Assembly (NCBI GenBank): GCA_012932865.1
Contig: SAXG01000022.1
Coordinates: 496,001-560,000, forward strand
Direction: 5' to 3'
From: Amylostereum areolatum
Lineage: Eukaryota > Basidiomycota > Agaricomycetes > Russulales > Stereaceae
DNA length: 64,000 nt
In this document: in pieces, positions 24,372 through 36,800 of the stretch
Numbering within the stretch: the stretch's first letter is position 1
How the letters are laid out: the number at the start of each line of letters is the position of its first letter
Made by a program: the position numbers and the translations under genes
Notes under the pieces: model-generated
Told to the model about the DNA's origin: nothing
The model's database searches: none
What the model saw: the letters and a program-made list of their open reading frames with translations, nothing else

Positions 24372-24957
24372 GATGCAACGGTATAGACGGGAAACCAAGT
24401 CCCTCTACGGGGGTGGGACCAGGAGACGATGTGGTAGGATGTGGCGGAAACAACAGAAAGCCAGAAAGCCACAAAAAAATCGGAGCGCTCAGTCGGTGCC
24501 GCGGATGTTGAACGTTGATTGTGCCAAGACAGTACAGTCGAGTACGGCTTTGGTCTATCGGAGGCTTTGTGCGTTATATCATAGACAGTGGAAGAGGATG
24601 TCTGAAGGTCCAACCAAGAATGTTCGGATAGGATGTGAGCACTTGCGTTCTGGTGGTAAGTAGGCCGGAAGAAAAGTCTCGGGAATCGAATCTCGGACGT
24701 CCGCTCATCCCACGAGACCGCTTGAAAGCCTCAACGCCGGAATCTTGCTCGACCGTCGACCACAAGGTCAGTTCTGTGTATGCTCACACTACATATGCCA
24801 GTGCTAGCCCAAACATCTCCTCACTGGGGCTCAACGCTCAACAGGTGCTTCCAGTTGACTGACCTGGTCAAGGAAATGCAAACGCCAATCCTTAGCAGAT
24901 AAACGACACACACATAAGCCTGCGCTCTCCAGTACCATATTCGTCAAAAGAGGCGCC
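24372..24957. promoter_or_regulatory. Divergent promoter region: metacaspase 2 / SDR
   Basis: 586 nt between two divergent start codons. No coding or repeat structure recognised. Confidence 0.4.
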
Positions 24958-26179
24958 ATGACTCCTCGTCAAATATTGGTGTTGGCTGGTGTGGGCAACT
25001 CATCGGGTAACGCTGTCGCTTCTCTGAACACGGCTGGACACTGAGACTACTCGTTAACCACAGGAACCGGTGGAGCAACAGCGTGCGTCTTTTGGTGAAC
25101 AATGCTGCAAGCACGATTCCTGACATCTCCCAAGCCGTCTCTTCTCAAAGGCAGGCTATCGTGTCGCGCTCATTGCTCGGCGCAGCGACAACCTTACCAA
25201 ATTCTCCGACGGCCTGAACGCCTCGGGCGGAGAGGTACATTTCTCCCTCCCCCCATGTCCCCCCTTCCTGCCCATGTTCACTGCAATTACACGATCCAGG
25301 CAGCCACATTCCCCATCCAGACCTACAGCTACCAAGACATTCGTGCCTCCTTCGCCGCCGTCCGTGCCCGTTGGCCCGACTCAGCCGTCCGCGTCGCGCT
25401 CTACAACGTCGGCTACCCCGTCTTCAAACCCTTCCTCCAGGTCACGGAGGATGATCTGCAGAAGATCGTTGACACGAATGTCATGGCTGCATTTTCCTTC
25501 GCCCGTGAAGCCATCGTGTCCTTCCAAGGCCAAGAGTTGGACGAGCGCGGCAAACGCGGGACACTGTTGTTTACGGGCGCAACGGCCTCGTTGAGAGGAG
25601 GGCCGATGACCTCGGCGTTCTCGGCGGGCAAGTTTGCGCTGCGTGCGCTCGCGCAAAGCTTGAATAAGGAATTCGGAAAAGAAAACATCCATGTATGTCT
25701 TCTTCACCCTCTCCTTGCAGTTGGGGTCAGGACTGACTGCGCTGAATTATTTGTGAAGGTGGCCAACGTACGTCTTCTCTTCTTACTCTCGCATATCTCT
25801 CTTTGTGTTGACAGCAACTTTTCAGGCGATTGTCGACGGCAGTGCGTGTCCTTACGACGTATCTCCCGTTATCCAGACTGACCTCCTCTTTGTGCAGATA
25901 TTTTATCTGACGTGACGCGCGTATTCCACGAGTCCAAATGGGCAGCTAACCCTGACGTGAGGCTCAATCCTGAGGAGATCGCCAAGGTGCGTCGCAATCA
26001 GCCGCCCGTCTTAATTTCGAGGCTAATACGAGCTGTCTTCGTACAGTCCTACCTCTACCTCGTGAATCAACATCGATCCGCGTGGACGCACGAGCTCGAC
26101 CGTAGGCTACCTTGCGTTCCTCCTCCGCATCTGCTCATATAGCTTTGCAATAGTTCGCCCGGCACATGAGAAATGGTGA
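24958..26179 (+). CDS. Atypical short-chain dehydrogenase/reductase-like protein
   Basis: At least eight exons; the first three are 24958-25006, 25064-25082 and 25135-25234. The assembled N-terminus has a Rossmann glycine motif of the form GVGNSSGTGGATARLF followed by KAGYRVALIARR. Further on come LYNVGY (in place of the NNAG motif), DTNVMAAFSFAREAI, the Ser of GATASLRGG and SAFSAGKFALRAL. In that last block the usual catalytic Tyr of Y-x-x-x-K is Phe, with Lys retained. The C-terminus (NPEEIAKSYLYL, then WTHELDLRPAHEKW) is characteristic of a fungal SDR subgroup I recall having the same substitution. It may bind NAD(P) with altered or no redox activity. Exon order and phases are consistent to the stop at 26177-26179. 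Confidence 0.8.
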
Positions 26180-26701
26180 AGATGCCACGCGCTCCAACGC
26201 GTTCGTGCATTTGACATCTCCCAAATCTCCCGCATCTGCGCTGTGTGATGTTGTATGGTGCCCCGCAGGTAAGTAATCAAGGTGTGGCTGGTGAAGGTAA
26301 CACAGGACGAGCACCCGGGGACTGCGTTCATCCAGCTGTAATATAGTCCCTCGCAGCGCATACACTCTGCTAAGTCACACACACACACGAGCATATAAGA
26401 TGGCGATAGCGTCCTCGACTGGTCCACGACATTCAGAGACGACGACACACAAGCTCCATATGGTGGATGACATTCACAGTGATTTACTATTTATACAAGG
26501 CATAAGCTGGAGGTATCGTCAAATGCTCGAAGCATGATAGTACCATAAGAGTGATGCAATGCACGGCGACAATAAATAAAGCTCAGAAGATTACAACAAA
26601 AGGCAACAGCGGAAACAAACCATCCAGGACCGGAACCTGCACAGCAACCCCCACCAACGTGAACACAGACCGAGAGGAATTGGAACGAGATGGTCAAAAG
26701 T
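26180..26701. other. Convergent 3' intergenic region
   Basis: 522 nt between the convergent SDR (+) and PARP-type zinc-finger (-) genes; 3' UTRs only, as far as can be seen. Confidence 0.5.
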
Positions 26702-28155
26702 CTACTCGTCGTCGCTGTCTTCCACGACCTCCTTGGACTTCTTTGCCCTGGCGGCGGGTGTCTTGGCCTTTTTTGCCGCAGGCTTTTCGGTCTTCGACGC
26801 AGGAGCCTGCAGAATATCGTTCAGATCCAACGGCGCTGGTTAAATGCGGCGAAGACCCACCTTTCGCTTCTTGGTCGGCTTCTTCTCCGCCTCACTCTCC
26901 TCAGCTTCGGGCTCATCCATGACCTGGTCTATTTCCTCCGCAAAGTCCTCGCCATCCTCAGACTCCTCCTTCTGCAAAGCTTGTCAGCGACACGAAAGCC
27001 GGGAGAGACCAGATCTAAAGACGAACCTTCTTTTTGGTCGGGGCGCGCTTCTTAGCGGGAGCTTTGGCCTTGGGCTCTGCCTTCTTGGCCGGTGCACGCT
27101 TCTTCTTTGGTTTCTCCTCTTCTTCCTCATCAAGGTCCTCGTCATCATCATCGGCTTTCTTCTATCGTGTCACCCGCGTCAGAATGCTCGAGTGGAACAA
27201 AAATAGAGACGACAGCGTGCTTACCTTCGTCGCACGGGCCTTCCGTGCGGGAGCCTTCTTGGGTTTCTCCTCCGCATCCCCATTCTCCTCCTTCTGCAGG
27301 CAAATCGGTCAGTTCGGCTGTTTGAGTGAAGATGAACCCAATGAACCCTACCTTCTTCCTGCCGCGCTTGGGCTTCTCCTCTGCGCCATCCTCCGCTTCC
27401 TTTTTCTTTGGGGCTGCACGCTTGCGTTTCGGCTTTGGCTTGTCTTCCTCTTCATCCTCTTCGCCGTCGCCCTTGTCGGCTTTGCGTGCCGTCTCCGGGA
27501 TATCCTCATCTGCGACACGGCCGTCCTCCCAGGCCTTGCGGATGCGCTCCTTGTCCTCGTCCTCGAGTTCGTCGAACCCATCGAGGTCCTCCGCTTGATC
27601 GAAGGACTTCTTCATGTTGGCAATGATCTTCGGAGTGGTGCATCCCCAATGGCGCCATGCACTGAATGTGGCGAGGGATTGAGAGAGGCGCCCGTAGGTG
27701 ATAGCAAAGACAGGAATCCGGGCAAGAGGTAGGGCAAGGTTACGGGCGGACGAACAGATAAGAACACGTCGGGAATGCGTGGGGACGGTGATGAAGAGGT
27801 GGTCAGTGCGTTGGTAAAGGCAATGACGCGTGGGGGGACGCACAAGTTGGTGTGTCCTTGGAAGTCGACTACGGTGCCAATCTTAAGAGAACCCTTGGTG
27901 AGAGTGCTCCCTACGCGCAGCATCAACATCAGTACACGTCACACAAACGACCCCGACACGAAGCAGACATACCCTTGCATGGTACAGGCCCTGCGGAAGC
28001 GTGAGACACAGTTAGCAAGACATGTAATGTGGCGGCGCGGGGAAAAGGAACGTCGATAAACGGAAAGCGTGTAACTGACCTTTGCACTTTGCGCGGTTGG
28101 AGTTTGCGTACTCGAGACGGTAGCCCGACTTTTTGGTGTTCTCTGCGTCGGACAT
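26702..28155 (-). CDS. PARP-type zinc-finger protein with Lys/Glu-rich tail
   Basis: Starts at the ATG at 28155. Short exons assemble the zinc finger: GYRLEYANSNRAKCKG, PVPCKG, STLTKGSLKIGTVVDFQG, HTNF, then AWRHWGCTTPKII in the exon beginning 27661. Two Cys, then His-x2-Cys (HWGC), match the zf-PARP fold that recognises DNA breaks. Exon 27661-27352 continues with an acidic helix (DLDGFDELEDEDKERIRKAW). Five further exons encode alternating KKPKRK and EEDEE blocks resembling AT-hook or histone-tail-like low complexity, ending VVEDSDDE at 26702. There is no PARP catalytic domain, so this is a stand-alone fungal zf-PARP protein, probably nuclear and chromatin associated. Function in break sensing is inferred from the domain only. 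Confidence 0.85.
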
Positions 28156-29914
28156 GGCGTCGTGCGAGTGGTGGGATGGAGGGAGAAATAAAGAGAAGGG
28201 AGGTGCAAGAGCTAAATAGAAGGAAAGCGGGAGCCTTCAAAGTCCGCCGTGCGATGGCAAGAGTTCAACCAAGACGGTTACCCGCTCTCGCACGGACCCC
28301 CTTCAGCCCTGTGCCTCTGCACTTGCCTCGCCACATTCTTCATTATCATAACAAGTTCCTTGCGGCTCCCGTGCTACAGGTAATAGTCATAACGCCATAT
28401 GACCGGACCAGCTGTGCGCAACAGACGCGTTGAAACGAGGTGCGCCTCATTGTTATCCTACATGCCTCTTGCCCCCTCCATACTGAGGCTGGCCACACGT
28501 TTTCTTCTTCTTTCATCCAGGGATATGGCTCGATGTTGCCATTGATTATGCTTCAGAGCCACTGTACCGAGCTCGCCTTGTCGAATCGATTATCTAGTCT
28601 CTAATACTGAATTTATTCAATGGTTGACGTCAAGTCGACGATCGCTCTCGGGCTCTCGGCAGCACAAGGATCCGTAGCTCACCGAGTCCGACCACTTGAT
28701 GATTCACTCTGTGTTATCTTTCCCTTCTGGAGGCCTATCCCGGATCCAACTGGGGCGCATATAAGTAGCATCATTCTGCGCAGAATCTGGTTGCAAAGTC
28801 GGGCCAGTCGCCAGTCGCCGGTGGCCACCTTGAAATCTGACATCATTCTTCTGGTGCCAACAATGCTTTAAAGCCGACCCACAATCCTCCATTCAACTTC
28901 CTTGCATCCTATGAGTCAAGGCGGCGCCGGTGTAAACGTCAAGATGCCGGTACGCCGGCAGCTTTCATCCATGGTTGCATAGTCCCGTATCTGATCATTG
29001 CAACTTATCCTAGTTTCAGTTTCTTGAGCTCCTAATGGGAAGTAAACATGCGGGTCGAGTCTTGCCGTTGGCCTACAGGAGACGTTTGATCGTTGATGAC
29101 TTGTTTCCCGCAAAGATCGGAATGATAGCGACTAGACCAACACGAAGCCCGAAGACGATCCTTGCCACGGGAAAGAGAATACGTGCGACCGCAAGGGCCC
29201 TGCATAATTAAGCACCGTACGAAGGTGAGCTCGTGTCATGCTTGCATAAGGTTGGGGGCGTTCTTACGAGCGAGGATGTTAGCGGTTAATCGCGATTCTA
29301 CCGGCGGCGCGCCTATCCACCTACTGAATTCATTTTGGCTTCGCATCGTTCTTTTCTTCGAGTGGGTCGGGTGCTTATCTAAACTTTGCAGGTGAGAGGG
29401 TATCGACGCATGTGTGGTTGTTCTTCAAGACCCCGAGCCAGCAGATCCTACTGGAGAATTGCTCCTGGAGGCATGAAAAGCGGCCAGTGACCCACTTATC
29501 ATCCCCGCCTGACGTGTCCTGCCTTTCAAGCAATTCTACTTCAATTCAGTGCACTTGGGGTGGCATGCAACCTGGGCGCCCTCTACGCAACAGAAGAAGC
29601 GTCATGCAGGGGTATGAAGCCAAATATACGTAGGCGCCTTGGGCGTCTTGCCTTCTACGATCTCACCTCTCCACCTACCTCCGTTCCGCTCGCGCGTAGC
29701 CGCTCTTCTCTGCCTGCGATTGCGTGTACCGCTTCATGCAAACACAAACACGTTTCTTCTTCCGAAGCATACGCGTGTCCGCTTTGGCCGGTAGCAAAGG
29801 GCGTTAAATAGGGGGTGCACCCTTACCGTGATTTCCTGGATCCCCGTTGCCCTCCACTCCCCCCCCCCCCACGGTCCAACGCCCTCCACCTCTACTTCCA
29901 TCCCTATCTTGACC
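28156..29914. other. Long divergent intergenic region
   Basis: 1.76 kb between the divergent zf-PARP gene and the second SDR gene. Only short frames occur, none with a recognisable motif or in-phase exon chain. A run of ten C residues sits about 50 nt upstream of the SDR start. No RNA gene or repeat was recognised. Confidence 0.45.
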
Positions 29915-31197
29915 ATGTCTGAGAAGCGCATCGGTATCTTCAGCCAGTTCTTTCCTCCGAAGCCAACATGGACGGCGAAGGACGTCCCTGATATGACCGG
30001 TCGCAAGGTCATCATCACTGGCGGGAATGCTGGAATCGGCAAGGAGACCGCAAAGGCAAGCGTTCATCTTCATCATGCCATGGTACCAACTTACACAATC
30101 GGTGTCCAGGCTTTGCTCTCCAAGGGTGCAACCGTCTATATTGCGTCGCGCTCTGCTGAAAAGTCCAACGCCGCGATTGCCGAATTGAAGAAGGAGACCG
30201 GAAGTTCCGATGCCCACTTCCTTCAACTCGACCTTGCCGATCTCCAGTCCGTGAAGAAAGCAGCGCAAGAGTATCAAAGCAAAGAGACTCAGCTCCACGT
30301 CCTTTTCAATAACGGGTGCGTTCCTCTCCGCCCTCTCCGTCCCCGCTCTCTTTCCCTCGCGCACTCTTAGCTGACATGATCCTCCATCTATGGCGTTAGC
30401 GGTGTGATGTTCCCGCCGGTCGAAATGGTCACGAAGCAGGGTTATGACGCTCAATTCGGCACCAATGTCCTAGGTGCGCTTCCCCTCCATATTAGCAAAC
30501 GACCTCCGCTCACATCGCAAACGGACTTTAGGCCACTTCTATCTGACCAAGCTCCTCCTCCCCACACTTACCGCTACCGCAAAGCAGGCTCCAGCGGGCA
30601 CAGTACGCGTCGTGACCCTGAGCTCCGCGGGGCACAACTTCCTTGCACCACCGGAATGCATTCAGTGGGAGACGCTCGAGAAGGGCGATAAGTCGCTCGC
30701 CGCGCGCAAGAAGCTCACCACAGATAAACTGTATGGACAAAGCAAGATCGTGATTACTCCTCCTCACCTGCTCTTGTGAGACTCGTAACTGACTCTGGTA
30801 CGAACGACGTTCGCAGGCGAACATATTTTTCTCAAACGAACTCGCACGGCGGTACGGTTCCGAAGGCATCGTCTCTATCTCCCTCCATCCAGGCGGCGTC
30901 AAGACCGATCTAACGCGTCATTCCGGATTCCTCGCACGCAAGGTGGGCACGTTGATGCTTTACCCGCCTCCCTTCGGCGCAATCACTCCTCTCTACGCGG
31001 GGACCGCGCCCGAAGCCGGGAAGCTCAATGGCAAGGTGCGTATCTGTTTTCCGTGGAAGGAAGTGCCAAACGTGTTGACGAGTGAACAGTATCTTACCGC
31101 GTGGGCGCGCGTTTCGCTCCCAAACGAGAAAGCAGTCAATCCCGAGCTCGAGCGCAAAGTGTGGGAATGGTGCGACGCACAAGTCAAGGACTTGTAG
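29915..31197 (+). CDS. Short-chain dehydrogenase/reductase (retinol dehydrogenase / Tic32-like)
   Basis: Six exons (29915-30055, 30110-30315, 30400-30473, 30532-30749, 30817-31035, 31090-31197) give 321 residues. The cofactor motif [13 protein letters not shown], the NNGGV motif (NNAG equivalent), the catalytic Ser in VTLSSAGH and the catalytic YGQSK (Y-x-x-x-K) are all present, as is HPGGVKTDL after them. The protein is a classical SDR of the large group that includes retinol dehydrogenases and WW-domain oxidoreductases, probably NADP dependent; the substrate is unknown. The first intron (30056-30109) has a GC donor (AAG|GCAAGC); its 54 nt are open, so it appears as continuous coding unless spliced. 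No transmembrane segment is evident. Confidence 0.9.
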
Positions 31198-31336
31198 AGA
31201 GCGTTAGAGCATGCTGATCAGCGCTCCCTTCCGCGCCTATCCCGTTCTATATCATACCCGGTTTCAGTCACTTTTCCGCTGTGTTTCATTTGGCTTCTCT
31301 TACTTATAACATTTATTGGCCATCGATGCCTCTCAT

Positions 31337-31364
31337 CTACAGTTTTTCACCGTTCCTCGGAACG
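31337..31364 (+). repeat. Outer inverted repeat, left arm (28 nt)
   Basis: These 28 bases are the exact reverse complement of 32431-32458. The inner half contains the palindrome CGTTCCTCGGAACG. Similarity does not continue on either side of the 28 bases. Confidence 0.8.
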
Positions 31365-31858
31365 CCCAAATCTTGTTGAATTTTCCATGCTATCAATTTC
31401 TCATATTTTTTCGATCTGTCTTGGCCACCACCTCAGGTCTATTATACATAATGTGTATTTGTATAAAATAGAGCTATCGTACATGGGCTAACATTGAAGA
31501 AAAGGGGATCAGTCTGAATCTCTGTTATCGGAGGTTTTACCAGTCCTCGGAACGCACGCATCTGGCAAGCATTTGGCGGTTGTTCTGCTGATTAGGTAAT
31601 CTGATCTTTGCCTAATCGGACCCGTCCTCATTGTCTGAGCCGCATTCAAGTGTGCTAGTGTGCTCGCACACAGTTTGTATTTGGCGCAATGGTGTAGAGG
31701 GCTGTTGTGACTTGGTATACAGCGAAAAAATGATGTAAAGTACATTGTAGAACGGGAGATCCCCAAATGAATTTTCCAGTTCAGTGATCAAGAGGGCTGA
31801 TGCTCTAATCGGATGGGAACACCTTCCCGTGAGGCTTAATAGGCTTGGTAACATGTCA

Positions 31859-31884
31859 CAGCAATTTGCAGAACCTTGTAGCGG
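31859..31884 (+). repeat. Inner inverted repeat, left arm (26 nt)
   Basis: These 26 bases (core AATTTGCAGAACCTTGTAGC) are the exact reverse complement of 32313-32338. A GATTCGAACTC just downstream resembles a tRNA B box on the minus strand, which would fit a SINE-like origin, but no full tRNA is present. Confidence 0.75.
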
Positions 31885-32312
31885 CCGTGATTCGAACTCG
31901 AGGGCACGGGTTTCATGATCCGACCGGGTGATGCCGAAAAGAGTTCCAGGGGCTGTCGCCGCCGGGGCCCCCCCGCCCGACATCTCGCCCGACTTGGGCG
32001 GCAGCGCACCGCGGCGGCATCGTCATCCTCGACGTCGACGGCACACCAATCTCGTCCTCAGCGCAAACTTCTGTATTGAGCTTCAGCAGAGTGTACGTGC
32101 CTTCTCTCCGACATGAAATACAGTTGAGGGGAGCGGGGATGGAGTGGCGGGAGCGAGCGATGGGCAACGCGGTCATCGGTGAGCGGAGGGCGGGGACGTG
32201 ACGGGGTCATCAGCGTCGGCAAGTCACGTGATACCCAGACGGGGCGACCCACCTCGGCATCGATCGGCATCCCGTCGGTGATCAAACTCCCACAAATGTA
32301 TTTGAAATGGGA

Positions 32313-32338
32313 CCGCTACAAGGTTCTGCAAATTGCTG
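32313..32338 (-). repeat. Inner inverted repeat, right arm (26 nt)
   Basis: Exact reverse complement of 31859-31884. It lies 92 nt inside the outer right arm, whereas on the left the two arms are about 490 nt apart, so one copy carries extra sequence or the other has lost some. Confidence 0.75.
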
Positions 32339-32430
32339 CAAACGATTATTTTTACGATTTACTACAAAGAATTTGAGTGGAAAGGCTCGGGAACAAGCCC
32401 AGGGAGGCCCGGTGTCCCGAGGAGCGGTAC

Positions 32431-32458
32431 CGTTCCGAGGAACGGTGAAAAACTGTAG
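32431..32458 (-). repeat. Outer inverted repeat, right arm (28 nt)
   Basis: Exact reverse complement of 31337-31364. Together the four arms are nested (A B ... B' A'). Confidence 0.8.
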
Positions 32459-33836
32459 TTGGTACCGAAGGTTGCGGTCCATGCTTGAAGATCTGATTTC
32501 TCATTAGCACGTCTGATATACCCAAATCATGACATGGCCATGGCAGGTGTAACGAACAGAAAGAGGACAATGGTCCAGGAAACTGACATTGTATATCCAG
32601 GGCACTGTTCGCATCCTCGTGGCCTCAAGCTCTGTGAGACGTTGAGTCGCTTCCAGGCCTATATAGTATGACATAGGAGATGAAGCATCCACTTTGATTG
32701 CTGCTCAGTCAAGCTTCAAATGAACGAACCAGTAGCCACTTGCCAGAGTTGAACGGTACTCGTGTATCGTATATACGCAACATACATACAGTCATACGGA
32801 CAGGAGGTCTGTGTGCTCGAGCTCTACATAAATGAAAACTGTCCCGGGTTACGTCATAGCCGTTAGGCGCGGTCTCAGGTCGGCCGTCGGGCCCGTCCGG
32901 CGCCCTTCATGCAAAGCAATGTTTGAAAGCATCACCTCTTCGGCTAGCCCCGGGGCTGTCTCCGGAAATAAGTTGAAGTTCGTACAGACGAACGCGAAAT
33001 GCCCCGAGTGACGATCTCGAGGTACGAGGGTCGACTCTATTGACGTCTGCTTTAGGACTCAGGCCTCAGGAGACTACGAGTGACGCGGTTTGAGCTCTTG
33101 GAAACAGTTGGAAACGGCCAGCAGAAAAACGCACGAGCCTAACGACGACCCGGCGTACTTTAGGGGGGGATGACCTGGAACCCCTACTGATAGCGCGGAA
33201 TCTGGACTCACATGCACGTCAGTCTGAGACTTCTTCCCTTGACCCCTGCCCGTGCATATCGAGGCCAGGAAAAATATTGTCCGATGCGCTTTACGGAGCT
33301 CGAGCCTCGGGTAAGTACCGAGTACTGAAGCTTACATACTCTCCTTCGGACCACGCTGTAAGAATAGGTTCCTCGCGTTTTACAGAATGTAAAATCCCAT
33401 CTAATGTGCTATCTTCAGCTTGCAAGCCACCGCGTCAGCACCACATGGACAGGATGGACCCGTCGCAGCCCGTCGCCTCCCGTCGCGGTCACTTGCCAGT
33501 GCGCCTCACGGTACCGATTGATCTGCCACTTCTTTGACATGTCTTAGCGTCTTTAGGAAAGGCAGCCTAGAACCCAGGTTCGGCTTCATTGTACTGCCTG
33601 TTCCGATGACGATTTGAAGAATGTCAGGACGGCGCGTACTGGATGTTAGTACGTCTCCAACGTACCAGCCCCTGTCTCCGATCGAGCTCCTATAGCCTAT
33701 CCTATCTGCTTCCATGTGCTAGTTGCCAACCGCTCTCATAAAACCTCCTCGCCATAATTTTCCCCACGCTTTTGCAGCCCCCCCCCCTGAACCCACGTCG
33801 CATCGACGCACCCACAGGTGCTAGCAGGATCTCGCG

Positions 33837-36800
33837 ATGGACGCGGACACGCTCAACTTCATCCTCCACTTCGCGGGCCAGGCGCAAGCATTCCAGGTGC
33901 GTTTTCACCACGCTTTCTCATTGCGATCTTCGCTGAATTGCCTCGCGATCGTGGTCATAGTATGTTCAAGGTGCAGTGGCCGGCGTTCATCCCCTCATGC
34001 CCTCGCTCATTACATTTTTCAGTGGCTGGAATGGCGCTGTTTGTACGTTTCTCCCCGTCCATGGTTGCCCTATGAACCCCCCGCTCATCACGGCGCGGCT
34101 CGGATTCCAGGCATACGACTCCGTCATTCTTTTCACGGACGAGGTGCGCCCTTTCACGAGCTTGGTTGCCCCACCCTTTTTATCACGGACATCGTCCAGG
34201 TTAACCTCATTTGGAAATCTCGCTGGACGATCCCCAAAGTCCTGTACTTTCTGAGTCGATATGTCCCCTTCGTTGACCTCTCCGTCAACCTCTACCGTAA
34301 GCGATCTCCCTGTGCAGATATCGGAACGCCAGCCCTGACGCGCCTGGGCCGTAGAAACACTCGCCCATCCCCAGCCCAGTCCGGAGGTAAGTTGTTTGAA
34401 GTCCGCTGGGCCGAAGGGAAGCCGAACAACCTCCTTTTCTTGCTGCGTAGACATGTCACCAACTCTTCATCTTTGTCGGTTGTGCGTCGATCTTCCCGTT
34501 CCGGCGACGAACGATTGGCTGACAGCTTTAAAAGGGTCGATGGCGGTTGGCATGGCTTTATCTGAAGGCGAGTTTCCCCGTACTCCTGCAGTACTCGCCG
34601 CCTGAAGCCGTCTCTTCGTCCAGTTGTCATGATCTTGCGCGTGTACGCGATGTGGGATCGGTCCCGTAGCGTCCTATATGGTCTCGGAACGCTGTGGCTA
34701 GTATGTCCATCTCCCCCTTAATTTAAGTCTCGACGCTAGCTGCGAATGAACCTTCTGACTGAGCACACAGGGACTCGTCGCCACAAGCTTGTACCTTATC
34801 GACACCGCTACCCGCACATTCTCCTGTATGTTTTCTGTCACTGCGCCCTTCTCTGTGTCGCGCTCAACTCGGAATGCCACAAGTCATAGCGATACCGTTC
34901 CCTGGAGCGTCTGGTTGCCACTACACCGTGGGGAGGTCCTTTCGGCTCGCTACATCTTTTTTGTGCCTCCTCGTGATGGAGATAGGTGCGTCTGCTAGAT
35001 GTGCATTTCTGTGCCTAATAGAATGGACGTTTGGCGTTTGTACACCACCAGGCGATCCCTCAGCTTCATTCCGATATCACGCCCCTGAGTTTGAAGTTGG
35101 TGTGCCGATGGATGGAATCCAAAAATGTCAAGCGGATATCACGCTCAACGAATTCCCTTGGGCCCGAAGCTGAGGTTCTTTGGATTCAATCCAATAATCT
35201 TACTAAGCTCATCAAGAATCGCTCGGCGGGTTGCTGGCTTAAATCGTGCTTATTGCGATCTTATCCTGATGTAGAAGGAAGAAAATCATGATATTTTCAT
35301 TTGATAACTACAGAGTATATGGGGGCTGCTACGGGATATATGGAGAGGGATGACAGGTGAGAGAGGGTTACCTGGGATGCCAACAAAGCAGGTGGACCAG
35401 ACGGAGACCGAGATAAGACCAGGGAACCCAGTGAGCCAGGGGACAGAGAGCCAGGACCAGAGAGGAGCGCGAGCGGGACCAAGATCGCGAGCGAGGACCA
35501 AGACCGCAAGCAAAAATCGAGAGACCGAGAGTAAAGTTCAAGACCACGAGCAAAGTTCAAGACCAGGAGTAAAGTTCAAGGCCGCGAGCGAAGGTGAGGA
35601 CGACTGCCAGCGACAACAAGAGGGGCGCCGGAGCATGTGCAAATCCTGAATGCTGTCGCGAGGGCAGGTGGGCGGTAAGTGAATAGAACACGCACCATGG
35701 TCCAGACTCTGGATGATGCCCACATGAGAGTGTCGAAGGGAGAGTCCATACCCAACCCTTCGTACATCCACGGAAACCCTGACGCGCCGTCCAAATCTCG
35801 GTACGTCGGAGTCGCCCATTACAGATGAGGGGTTATGGCCAGGTGAAGGACGGGGAGAAGAGAAGGACGTGGTGAGAGGAAACAAGGAGTCGAGGATGAC
35901 TTGGCGCGACGACGAAAATGAATACTGCTTACATAACCCGCGCTCGTCGCCGTCCATCGAGGACTCTGTGGGGATTGAAACTGAGAGGACAACCTGTACT
36001 CACGCTGACTTGGGCGCGAAGCCGACTTTCTCGCAACGGATAATCGGAATGGCGCCGAGATTGAGGGGGTTGGATTGAAGCTGACACGATGCTAGCGTGA
36101 ACCCTTGGTCACGCCATCAGACTCATCCGAATGGCCCCGCATAGAGTCATGCTGAGGCAACTGCTGGTGGTGTAGCTATCGTGACCCTCATGGTGTGGGC
36201 AGCGGCCACGCGATGGAGATGTGCGTTCCAACCAATGCTTTCACATGCTATCTTCATACTCACCAACTTCTCCCCCCTCTCACCGCTTAGCGCGATACGT
36301 CTTCAAGTCGTTCGATATGACTTTCAAGAAACTCTACTTCGATGGTACATTCCTGCCTCAACCCATAAAGCTCGCGCTGACCGGGGTTTATCCAGGTGTC
36401 TTCTTTTTTGTTTGCTTATTGGGTGCGCAAGAAAGTCTCGCCATAGGATGAAGATTCTATTCCTGAGCACATTCTCTCACTACAGCGCTGTCCACCCTCA
36501 ATATCCTATTGACATTTCTTATCCCCGATAACGTACGCCCCTCCCGCGCTCGGGTTCGTTCCACACTAAACACCATCCCCCACCCTCCAGCCCGCGCTCA
36601 CTCTCATCTTCGTCGTGTATGTATCTCCCCTACCTTCCGCGCACAACTAACGTAAACCCACCCACCAGCCCCCTCCGCGTCGCGCACGCCATTCTCTCCT
36701 GCCGTCTCCTCCTCAACACCCGACGGCTCGCCACCAAACTCGTCGTTTTTTCAGGCCCGCATCCCGTTCGCCGTTCTACCATTATGCACGCGAGCGCGAG

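Larger units (their letters stand above)
31198..33836. other. Gene-poor 2.6-kb stretch with inverted repeats
   Basis: No supported gene. It contains two nested pairs of perfect inverted repeats (listed separately) between about 31337 and 32458, a GC-rich patch near 31960-32050, and a run of nine C at 33779-33787 just before the next gene. The arrangement suggests old non-autonomous element copies in opposite orientation. Confidence 0.5.

Noticed and set aside
27034..27732. 232-codon plus-strand frame rich in Leu, Ala and Phe that looks membrane-like
   Set aside because: It is the complement of Lys/Glu-rich exons of the zf-PARP gene, which is confirmed by its zinc-finger exons; the hydrophobicity is an antisense artefact.
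31884..31960. tRNA-like sequence on the minus strand with GTTCGAATC and a CAT triplet
   Set aside because: A B-box-like motif is present, but there is no A box, no acceptor stem pairing and the T-arm does not pair as required; at most a remnant of a tRNA-derived repeat.
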